This document shows, one piece after another, positions 1-5,053 of a stretch of 8,238 nucleotides of DNA (positions are counted from its first letter, which is position 1; every line of letters starts with the position of its first letter). The notes under the pieces were generated by a model, which had not been told where the DNA came from, did no database searches, and saw nothing but the letters and a program-made list of their open reading frames with translations. The translations under genes and the position numbers were made by a program. Source of the stretch: JBDIAR01 sp039812545 (GTDB lineage Bacteria; Actinomycetota; Actinomycetes; Actinomycetales; Dermatophilaceae); assembly GCA_039812545.1 (NCBI GenBank), contig JBDIAR010000151.1, forward strand, positions 1 to 8,238, given 5' to 3'.

Positions 1-434
1 AGCCAGGCGGTCAGGTCGAGGGTGCTCGTCAACAGGACGTGGCCGAGCATCAGCGGCAACGCGCCCCCGGCGATCCCCCACGCGGCGTAGGCCTGGGCGC
101 GCCGGTCGCCGCCGAGTTCGCGAGCGATCGCCGCGGCGAGCAGCACGGTGCCGGCACTGGCCAGGGTCGCGGGGATCCGTAGCGCCCACGGTTCGTCGGC
201 GACCAGGGCGGAGAGGGTACGTGCCAGCCACGGGGTCAGCGGCGGCTGGTCGACGTAGGCCAGTGCCGGGCCGAGCATCCGGAAGTAGAGCTCGTCACTG
301 GTGTACCCGTAGGCCGCCGACGTGACCGTGAGCGCGATCGCCTGCGCCGCGACCGCCAGCCAAACCGCCGAACCCGCTCCGACGCGGGACGCGCCGACTC
401 TGGTCGGGACCCGAGCGCGGCGGGTTGGGTTCAC
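1..434 (-). CDS. GT39/PMT_2-type membrane glycosyltransferase, N-terminal part (runs off left edge)
   Basis: The minus strand is open from a GTG at 434-432 to the window edge, giving 144 codons. Residues about 20-43 (AGSAVWLAVAAQ...) form a first membrane helix. The next loop carries YTSDELYFRMLG (44-55) and YVDQPPLTPWLA (60-71). The DELYF acidic pair followed by the VDQPPLTP stretch is typical of actinobacterial dolichyl-phosphate-mannosyltransferase-like (PMT_2, GT-C fold) proteins, where the first-loop Asp is the likely catalytic base. A second hydrophobic segment (about 88-105) and a third (about 115-135) follow, separated by ARELGGDRRAQ, also usual for the family. The expected role is transfer of a sugar from a polyprenyl-phosphate donor on the outer face of the membrane; acceptor and sugar cannot be inferred. 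GTG 434 was chosen because it leaves a short basic N-terminus before helix 1 and because a TANNNT box lies 7 nt upstream, as for a leaderless mRNA. No Shine-Dalgarno is visible. It is divergent from fruR and probably functionally unrelated. Confidence 0.8.
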   Translation of the reverse strand, partial: MNPTRRARVPTRVGASRVGAGSAVWLAVAAQAIALTVTSAAYGYTSDELYFRMLGPALAYVDQPPLTPWLARTLSALVADEPWALRIPATLASAGTVLLAAAIARELGGDRRAQAYAAWGIAGGALPLMLGHVLLTSTLDLTAW

Positions 435-441
435 GACATCG

Positions 442-447
442 AGCGTA
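442..447 (-). promoter_or_regulatory. Possible -10 box (TACGCT) for a leaderless glycosyltransferase mRNA
   Basis: On the minus strand TACGCT (TANNNT form) lies 7 nt before the GTG start at 434, so transcription would begin at or within a base or two of the start codon. No -35 match is seen 16-18 nt upstream. The box partly overlaps a CGGCATAC octamer. Geometry supports it; sequence alone is weak. Confidence 0.35.
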
Positions 448-452
448 TGCCG
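445..452 (-). repeat. Iterated octamer CGGCATAC, intergenic copy 1
   Basis: The minus strand reads CGGCATAC about 10 nt before the glycosyltransferase start. It is one of nine copies in the window (see the finding on this motif). It overlaps the possible -10 box. Confidence 0.6.
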
Positions 453-496
453 GGGGCTCGGAACGCGCTCGGTGTTCGGCCCGGCGGTCCAATGCC

Positions 497-529
497 GTGG
501 CGATGGTGTGGCGATGGTGTGGCGGATGG
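497..529. repeat. 11-bp tandem repeat (GTGGCGATGGT), about three units
   Basis: Units 497-507 and 508-518 are identical (GTGGCGATGGT). A third, 519-529, starts GTGGCGG and continues ATGG, as if one G had been inserted. The 11-bp period is close to one turn of DNA. It lies upstream of both divergent genes. It could be a slippage product or a phased protein-binding array; nothing in the sequence decides between these. Confidence 0.7.
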
Positions 530-612
530 GCAGGTCCTCGGCCGTCCGCCGCTGGTGCCCGGTTGGCTCCGATTTTGGGATGGGCGTGGGTGATTTGCCC
601 CGATAGGGCCCC

Positions 613-628
613 TCGGGATGCCCGAATC
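613..628. promoter_or_regulatory. Putative operator, copy 1 (TCGGG-ATG-CCCGAATC)
   Basis: An imperfect palindrome, TCGGG and CCCGA separated by 3 nt, is followed by ATC. The 10-mer TGCCCGAATC (619-628) recurs exactly 42 bp downstream. It sits 45 bp upstream of the -35 box of the fruR promoter. FruR is the obvious candidate ligand, since regulators of this kind often control their own operon, but another regulator is possible. Confidence 0.45.
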
Positions 629-655
629 CACATCCAGTCTGCGGATTGCTCGAAA

Positions 656-670
656 TCGGGTGCCCGAATC
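656..670. promoter_or_regulatory. Putative operator, copy 2 (TCGGG-TG-CCCGAATC)
   Basis: This is the second copy of the palindromic unit, with a 2-nt spacer instead of 3. It ends two bases before TTGACA at 673. The two copies are 42-43 bp apart, about four helical turns, so proteins bound at both would lie on the same DNA face. That arrangement favours a real cis-regulatory pair over chance. Confidence 0.5.
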
Positions 671-672
671 TG

Positions 673-701
673 TTGACAACGCCCCGGTGGCGCGCTTCAC
701 T
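673..701 (+). promoter_or_regulatory. Predicted fructose operon promoter (TTGACA - 17 nt - TTCACT)
   Basis: A perfect TTGACA (673-678) is followed after 17 nt by TTCACT (696-701), which matches the TATAAT consensus at three of six positions. The expected start of transcription is near 708, giving a leader of about 40 nt before fruR. A perfect -35 with a weak -10 is plausible for a regulated promoter. Perfect TTGACA is uncommon in DNA this GC-rich, which supports the call. Confidence 0.6.
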
Positions 702-717
702 GGGTGGAACGCCACCG
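685..717. promoter_or_regulatory. Inverted repeat CGGTGGCG-(17)-CGCCACCG around the -10: putative repressor operator
   Basis: Arms 685-692 and 710-717 are perfect 8-bp inverted copies. Their midpoint (701) falls on the last base of the predicted -10 hexamer, and the right arm covers the expected transcription start. A dimer or tetramer bound here would block RNA polymerase directly. Only the right arm would be transcribed, so it is better read as a DNA site than an RNA hairpin. Which protein binds is unknown; FruR is the neighbour candidate. Confidence 0.45.
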
Positions 718-748
718 CCGCCGACCCACGAGAGGACACCGAGCTCCG

Positions 749-1510
749 ATGTACGCCCAAGAGCGACAGCAGCACATTCTCGGCGAGGCTCGCCGGGCCG
801 GCCGCGTCGATGTGCTGACGCTCGCCGAGTCCCTCGGGGTAGCCACCGAAACGATCCGGCGCGACCTCACCGTGCTGGAACGCCGGGGCACCCTGCGCCG
901 CGTCCACGGCGGCGCCATCCCCGTCGAACGCCTCGACGTCGAGCCCAGCCTGGCCGTGCGCACCGAGCGGCTCACCGCCGAGAAGCGGCGGATCGCCGCC
1001 AGGGCGCTGCAGGAACTCCCCCCGGACGGCACGATCCTGATCGACTCGGGCACGACGACCCTCGCCCTGGCCGAACTGCTGCCCGCCGACCTCTCGCTCA
1101 CCGTCCTGACGAACTCCATCGCAGTCGCCGCCCTGCTCGCCGGACACGAGCACCTCAACCTCTACCTGCTGGGCGGACGGGTACGCCCCCGCACCGGGGC
1201 CGCCGTCGGCCACTGGGCCACGGACGCCCTCGACGGCGTCTTCGTCGATGTCGCCTTCGTCGGGACCAACGGCTTCTCCGTCGGCCGCGGCCTGACCACC
1301 CCCGACCAGTCCGAGTCGCTCGTCAAAGCCGCCATGGTCGGGGCCGCCCGGCGGGCCGTGGTCCTGACCGACTCCACCAAAGCCGGCGACGACCACCTGC
1401 ATCGCTTCGCCCACCTGCGCGACATAGCCCTGCTCATCACCGACACCGAAATCGACCCAGAAGTCGTCGACGAAATCGCCGACTCCGGCCCCGAGGTGGT
1501 CCTCGCATGA
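749..1510 (+). CDS. fruR: DeoR-family transcriptional repressor of the fructose operon
   Basis: This 253-residue protein has the full DeoR-family layout. An N-terminal winged helix-turn-helix (about 6-57) contains TLAESLGVATETIRRDL and the trailing RRVHGGA. The DeoR sensor domain carries its sugar-phosphate pocket motifs IDSGTTT (98-104), TNS (121-123), GGRVR (142-146), VGTNGF (171-176), GLTTPDQSE (181-189) and DSTKAG (208-213). ATG 749 is chosen because MYAQERQQHIL is the usual start of the family. Upstream in-frame codons from 704 encode a basic non-conserved stretch that would begin before the predicted transcription start. The best ribosome site is AGAGGA (731-736), 12 nt from the ATG, which is rather far. 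It is the first gene of the operon; its stop overlaps the fruK start as ATGA, so the two are probably translationally coupled. The effector is inferred to be fructose-1-phosphate or fructose-1,6-bisphosphate, from fructose-operon homologues. The operator candidates lie just upstream. Confidence 0.93.
   Translation: MYAQERQQHILGEARRAGRVDVLTLAESLGVATETIRRDLTVLERRGTLRRVHGGAIPVERLDVEPSLAVRTERLTAEKRRIAARALQELPPDGTILIDSGTTTLALAELLPADLSLTVLTNSIAVAALLAGHEHLNLYLLGGRVRPRTGAAVGHWATDALDGVFVDVAFVGTNGFSVGRGLTTPDQSESLVKAAMVGAARRAVVLTDSTKAGDDHLHRFAHLRDIALLITDTEIDPEVVDEIADSGPEVVLA
1493..1499 (+). promoter_or_regulatory. Ribosome-binding site of fruK, inside the 3' end of fruR
   Basis: GAGGTGG lies 7 nt before ATG 1507, within the last codons of fruR. 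It fixes the fruK start although the reading frame is open far upstream. Confidence 0.75.
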
Positions 1511-2472
1511 TCGTCACCGTGACGCCCAACCCGAGCATCGACCGCACGATCGCCGTCGATGCCATCCACCGTGGCGAGGTGCACCGCGCGACCTCCTCGC
1601 GCATCGACCCCGGCGGCAAGGGCGTGAACATCTCCCGGGCGCTGACCGCACAGGGCGCCGCCACCGTCGCGGTCCTCCCGGCCGGCGGTCCCGAGGGATT
1701 GCTCATGGCCGAACTGCTCGATGCGGCAGGCGTCGTCCGGGTATGCGTGCCCGTCGCCGGCGGCTCGCTGCGGATGAACGTCGCCGTGGTCGAACCGGAC
1801 GGAACGACGACCAAGCTCAACGAGCCCGGCCCCACCCTCAGCGCCGCCGAGGTCGACCAGCTTCTCGAGGTCACCCTGGCGCGGGCTCGGGACGCGGCCG
1901 CGGTCGGTGAAAGCTCGTGGGTGGTCGGGTCCGGATCGCTGCCCCCCGGAGCACCCGACACCCTGTATGCCGGCCTGGTCACCCGGGCGCGCGAGGCCGG
2001 GCTGCGCGTGGCGATCGACTCCTCCGGCGCGCCCTTCGGACCCGCCGTCTCGGCCCGACCCCACCTCATCAAGCCGAACCACGAGGAACTCGCCGAACTC
2101 GTCGGACGAGAACTGACCACCCTCGGGCAGGTCCGCGACGCGGCATACGGATTGGTCGAGAACGGCATCGAGACAGTCGTCGTCAGCCTCGGCGGCGACG
2201 GCGCGCTTTGGGTGGACCCGGACACGGTGCTGCACGCTCGCGCCTCGATCGACACGCCACTGTCCACGGTCGGTGCCGGGGACTGTCTCCTCGCCGGCCT
2301 GATCGATGCGCTGACCGGGGGCGCGGACCCCGCGGCCGCGCTGACCGCAGGCGTCACCTGGGGCGCCGCCGCGGTGCGGCTCCCGGGTAGCCAGGTCCCG
2401 ACGCCCGCCGACCTGGCCGACCTGCCCGTCCGCCTCACCGACTCCCCCAACTTCGACCTCCAGCTCTCCTGA
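1507..2472 (+). CDS. fruK: 1-phosphofructokinase
   Basis: This 321-residue PfkB/ribokinase-family kinase phosphorylates fructose-1-phosphate with ATP to fructose-1,6-bisphosphate, the step after PTS uptake. The N-terminus MIVTVTPNPSIDRT is the hallmark of 1-phosphofructokinase and related tagatose-6-phosphate kinases. GGKGVNISRAL (37-47) is PfkB signature 1 and binds substrate. LIKPNHEEL (187-195) is the conserved loop. VVVSLGGDGAL (224-234) is followed by signature 2, STVGAGDCLLAGL (253-265), whose GAGD holds the catalytic base Asp259 and the anion hole. Length is usual for the family. The ATG overlaps the fruR stop by 4 nt. Tagatose-6-phosphate kinase is the alternative on sequence alone; the adjacent fruA settles it as FruK. 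A 138-bp gap separates it from fruA. Confidence 0.96.
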   Translation: MIVTVTPNPSIDRTIAVDAIHRGEVHRATSSRIDPGGKGVNISRALTAQGAATVAVLPAGGPEGLLMAELLDAAGVVRVCVPVAGGSLRMNVAVVEPDGTTTKLNEPGPTLSAAEVDQLLEVTLARARDAAAVGESSWVVGSGSLPPGAPDTLYAGLVTRAREAGLRVAIDSSGAPFGPAVSARPHLIKPNHEELAELVGRELTTLGQVRDAAYGLVENGIETVVVSLGGDGALWVDPDTVLHARASIDTPLSTVGAGDCLLAGLIDALTGGADPAAALTAGVTWGAAAVRLPGSQVPTPADLADLPVRLTDSPNFDLQLS

Positions 2473-2496
2473 AACCCCCGATCAACCTCCATCCCG

Positions 2497-2519
2497 CGAT
2501 CGAGCCCCTCCCTCGATCG
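2497..2519 (+). other. Stem-loop in the fruK-fruA intergenic region
   Basis: CGATCGAG (2497-2504) and CTCGATCG (2512-2519) form a perfect 8-bp stem with a 7-nt C-rich loop. There is no T-run after it, so it is not a classical intrinsic terminator. It starts 25 nt after the fruK stop and lies 91 nt before fruA. It could stabilise the upstream mRNA end, mark a processing site or cause partial termination. An 8-bp palindrome, ACCCGGGT, follows at 2550-2557. Confidence 0.5.
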
Positions 2520-2599
2520 AGCCGTTCCGACAACTCCTGTTCGACCCGTACCCGGGTTGCAGCCGTACTCACCCACGCCCGCTGATCGACCACACCCGA

Positions 2600-2604
2600 A
2601 AGGA
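2600..2604 (+). promoter_or_regulatory. Ribosome-binding site of fruA
   Basis: AAGGA lies 6 nt before ATG 2611 and decides that start over a TTG at 2557. The wider context AAAGGAACCCAG (2599-2610) differs at one base from the ptsH site AAAGGAGCCCAG (4764-4775), so the two leaders share an element. Confidence 0.8.
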
Positions 2605-2610
2605 ACCCAG

Positions 2611-4707
2611 ATGGCGCTCATCACGACAGAGCAGGTCGTCCTCGACCTGACCGCCCCGGATCGCCATGAGGCGACCCGCGCACTCGCCCAGACCCTGCTC
2701 GACACGGGCCGGTGCACCGACCTCGAAGCGTTCCTCGCGGATGTCCGCAAGCGCGAGGAGACGATGGCGACCGGGCTGCCCGGCGGCATCGGCATACCCC
2801 ATGCGCGCAGCGCCGCCATCACCGAACCGTCGCTCGTCTTCGGACGGGCGGTCGACGGCATCGACTGGGGAGCCAAGGACGGACCGGCCAACGTCATCTT
2901 CCTGATCGCCGCTCCCGAGGGCGGCGGCGATGCCCACATGCAGATGCTGCCGAAACTCGCGCGCGCCCTGATGAAGAAGGAGTTCCGGGCCGCGCTGCTC
3001 GCAGCCACGACTCGCGAAGAGGTCGTCGAGATCGTCGAGAACGAGGTCTCCCTCGATGCTCCCGCCACTTCCCCCGCACCGGCAGCCGCACCCGTGGCCG
3101 CCGCCGCAGCGCCGGCAGCGGCCGCCTCGGCCGCGACAGCCGCCGGGACCACGACTGCCCCATCGGCCCCCGCCACCACCAAGACCTACACCTTCGTCGG
3201 GGTGACCTCCTGCCCCACCGGCATCGCGCACACCTATATGGCGGCCGAGGGACTCGAGCGCGCGGCCAAGGCGGGCGGTCACCAGATGACCGTCGAAACC
3301 CAGGGTTCGGTCGGCACCAAGCCGCTCTCGGCGGCCCAGATCGCGGCCGCCGACGCGGTCATCTTCGCCCACGACCTGCCGGTCAAGGACCGGGCCCGGT
3401 TCGCCGGCAAACCCACCGTCGACGTCGGCGTCAAGAAGGCCATCTCCGACGGACCGGCGCTGATCGAGGAGGCCATCGCCCTGGCCGAGGAGTGGGCGGC
3501 CGATCCGGACAAGGCCCGGGCCGCGGTCGCCGCAGCGGCCACCCCGGCCTCGGGCGGCCTGGTGACCAAGGTCGAGGAGGGCGCCGGCCTCGGGACGCGA
3601 CTGCGTCAATGGCTGATGACCGGTGTGTCGTACATGATCCCGTTCGTCGCCGCGGGCGGCATCCTCATCGCCCTGTCGTTCATGCTGGCCCAGGTCGCCC
3701 TCGGACAGGACGGCGCCATCCAGATCGTCAAGTACGGCCTGGGCAAGGAGGGTGAGTTCAACATCCTCACGAGCTTCAACCCGATCTCCCTCACCTCGTG
3801 GGCGGCCCTACTCTTCACGATCGGCGCGGCCTCCTTCGGCTTCCTCGTACCGATCCTCTCCGGCTTCATCGCCTTCGCCATCGCCGACCGGCCCGGTCTG
3901 GTCCCCGGGATCGTCGGCGGCGCCATCGCCTCGAACATGGGCGCCGGCTTCCTCGGCGGCATCGTCACCGGCCTGCTCGGCGGCTTCGTCGCCCGTTGGA
4001 TCGCCGGCTGGAATGTCGCCAAGGGCGTCCGCGGGGTCATGCCGGTGGTCGTCATCCCGCTGCTGTCCACGCTCATCTCCAGCGGCCTGATGATCGCGGT
4101 CCTCGGCCGCCCGATCGTCAACCTCATGAACGGCCTGACCTCCTGGCTGGGCGGGATGGGCGGAACCAGCGCGCTGCTGCTCGGTCTCATCCTCGGCGCG
4201 ATGATGGGCTTCGACCTCGGTGGCCCGGTCAACAAGGTCGCGTACAGCTTCGGCGCCGCCGGCCTGACCGCCGCCGGCACCGCGACCGACGCTCCTCAGC
4301 TGAAGATCATGGCCGCCGTCATGGCCGCCGGCATGGTGGCCCCTCTCGCGATGGCGCTGGCCACGACGCTGCGTCCCAAGCTTTTCACCGAGCCCGAGCG
4401 CGAGAACGGCAAGGCCGCGTGGCTGCTCGGCGCCTCCTTCATCTCCGAAGGTGCCATCCCGTTCGCCGCCGCCGACCCGGTCCGCATCATCGCCTCCTCC
4501 GTCGTCGGCTCGGCGATCACCGGCGGGCTCTGCATGGTCTTCGGCGCGACGCTGCGGGCCCCGCACGGCGGGATCTGGGTGCTGCCCCTCATCGGCAACT
4601 TCCTGCTCTTCCTGCTCGCTCTCGCCGTCGGAGTCGCGGTCATGGCCGGCATCGTGGTCGCCCTGAAGTCCCGCGACCACCACTCCCTCGCCACCGCGCA
4701 GGTCTGA
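2611..4707 (+). CDS. fruA: PTS fructose permease, fused EIIA-EIIB-EIIC
   Basis: This 698-residue membrane permease imports fructose and phosphorylates it at C1. EIIA (about 1-145) has the phospho-accepting His64 in GIGIPHAR. A flexible Ala/Pro/Thr-rich linker (about 150-190) leads to EIIB (about 191-290), whose active Cys201 sits in VTSCPTGIAHTYMAAEGLE. A second Ala-rich linker (about 300-318) joins EIIC (about 328-688). EIIC has roughly nine hydrophobic segments and the fructose-family motifs FLVPILSGFIAF (411-422), MGFDLGGPVNK (532-542) and SEGAIPFAAADP (612-623). The C-terminus is a short polar cytosolic tail. The A-B-C order and length are usual for actinobacterial fructose permeases. All catalytic residues are present and no frameshift is seen. 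ATG 2611 has a good ribosome site; the earlier in-frame TTG 2557 adds 18 non-conserved residues. Specificity for fructose rather than mannitol or mannose rests on family motifs and the neighbouring fruK. It is expected to be induced with the operon. Confidence 0.97.
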   Translation: MALITTEQVVLDLTAPDRHEATRALAQTLLDTGRCTDLEAFLADVRKREETMATGLPGGIGIPHARSAAITEPSLVFGRAVDGIDWGAKDGPANVIFLIAAPEGGGDAHMQMLPKLARALMKKEFRAALLAATTREEVVEIVENEVSLDAPATSPAPAAAPVAAAAAPAAAASAATAAGTTTAPSAPATTKTYTFVGVTSCPTGIAHTYMAAEGLERAAKAGGHQMTVETQGSVGTKPLSAAQIAAADAVIFAHDLPVKDRARFAGKPTVDVGVKKAISDGPALIEEAIALAEEWAADPDKARAAVAAAATPASGGLVTKVEEGAGLGTRLRQWLMTGVSYMIPFVAAGGILIALSFMLAQVALGQDGAIQIVKYGLGKEGEFNILTSFNPISLTSWAALLFTIGAASFGFLVPILSGFIAFAIADRPGLVPGIVGGAIASNMGAGFLGGIVTGLLGGFVARWIAGWNVAKGVRGVMPVVVIPLLSTLISSGLMIAVLGRPIVNLMNGLTSWLGGMGGTSALLLGLILGAMMGFDLGGPVNKVAYSFGAAGLTAAGTATDAPQLKIMAAVMAAGMVAPLAMALATTLRPKLFTEPERENGKAAWLLGASFISEGAIPFAAADPVRIIASSVVGSAITGGLCMVFGATLRAPHGGIWVLPLIGNFLLFLLALAVGVAVMAGIVVALKSRDHHSLATAQV

Positions 4708-4732
4708 AAGCCTCGGCACCATCCAGTCCAAA

Positions 4733-4740
4733 CGGCATAC
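4733..4740 (+). repeat. Iterated octamer CGGCATAC, intergenic copy 2
   Basis: This copy lies in the 71-bp fruA-ptsH gap, 38 nt before the ptsH ATG and in the same direction as the gene. The rest of that gap holds only an A-rich patch and the ptsH ribosome site; I see no promoter or terminator in it. Confidence 0.6.
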
Positions 4741-4763
4741 AGAAAAAGCCCACCACCTCACGC

Positions 4764-4770
4764 AAAGGAG
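4764..4770 (+). promoter_or_regulatory. Ribosome-binding site of ptsH
   Basis: AAAGGAG lies 8 nt before ATG 4779. It is the strongest Shine-Dalgarno in the window, fitting a protein needed in large amounts relative to the permease. Confidence 0.85.
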
Positions 4771-4778
4771 CCCAGCTC

Positions 4779-5048
4779 ATGGCAACTCGCACCGTCACCA
4801 TCGCCTCCTCCGTCGGCCTGCACGCCCGCCCGGCCGCCCTGTTCGTCGAGGCGGCCTCCGCCTCCGGCCTGGACGTCGAAATCGGTCGCCCCGGTGAGGA
4901 CCTCGTCGACGCGACGAGCATCCTCGGGGTCATGGCGCTCGGCGCCCGTCACGGCGAGGAGGTCGTCCTCTCCGCCGAGGGCGAGGGCGCCGAGGAGACC
5001 CTCGACTCCCTCGTCGCGCTGCTCTCCCGCGACCTCGACGCGGAGTGA
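4779..5048 (+). CDS. ptsH: Phosphocarrier protein HPr
   Basis: This 89-residue cytosolic carrier accepts phosphate from EI and gives it to EIIA. The active-site His15 is in VGLHARPAALFV (12-23). The second conserved patch, DATSILGVMALG (44-55), contains Ser47, the equivalent of Ser46 in Firmicute HPr, shifted by a one-residue insertion around 39-42. That serine is the target of HPr kinase where the kinase exists; its conservation here does not show that it is used. Length matches the family (85-90). It sits 71 bp after fruA and 5 nt before the ptsI start, so it is in the same operon as EI and the permease. Confidence 0.97.
   Translation: MATRTVTIASSVGLHARPAALFVEAASASGLDVEIGRPGEDLVDATSILGVMALGARHGEEVVLSAEGEGAEETLDSLVALLSRDLDAE
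5042..5045 (+). promoter_or_regulatory. Ribosome-binding site of ptsI, overlapping the ptsH stop
   Basis: GGAG ends one base before the ptsH TGA and lies 8 nt before ATG 5054. This spacing favours ATG 5054 over GTG 5045 (which would have its site only inside ptsH with no match) and over ATG 5063 (17 nt away). Confidence 0.65.
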
Positions 5049-5053
5049 TCGGC

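Larger units (their letters stand above)
435..748. other. Divergent intergenic region between the glycosyltransferase and fruR
   Basis: These 314 bp carry no convincing gene. Open frames here have no ribosome-binding site and no recognisable protein. From left to right the region holds a TANNNT box for the leftward gene overlapping a CGGCATAC octamer, an 11-bp tandem repeat (497-529), two copies of TCGGG-(A)TG-CCCGAATC (613-628 and 656-670), a TTGACA promoter (673-701) and an inverted repeat around its -10 (685-717). The density of repeats suggests it is the control region of the fructose operon, but that is inference. Confidence 0.75.

Noticed and set aside
704..748. Earlier ATG for fruR at 704
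   Set aside because: It adds 15 basic, non-conserved residues and would begin upstream of the predicted transcription start near 708.
646..1506. Upstream extension of the fruK frame, making a 608-residue protein
   Set aside because: The extension is an Arg/Pro/His-rich out-of-frame reading of fruR. MIVTVTPNPS at 1507, preceded by GAGGTGG, is the family start.
2557..2610. TTG 2557 as fruA start
   Set aside because: There is no ribosome site, the extra residues are non-conserved, and AAGGA sits correctly before ATG 2611.
1437..3182. Minus-strand open frame of about 581 codons opposite fruK and fruA
   Set aside because: It is Ala/Ser/Thr-rich low-complexity shadow translation of the FruA linker and FruK codons, with no ribosome site or domain.
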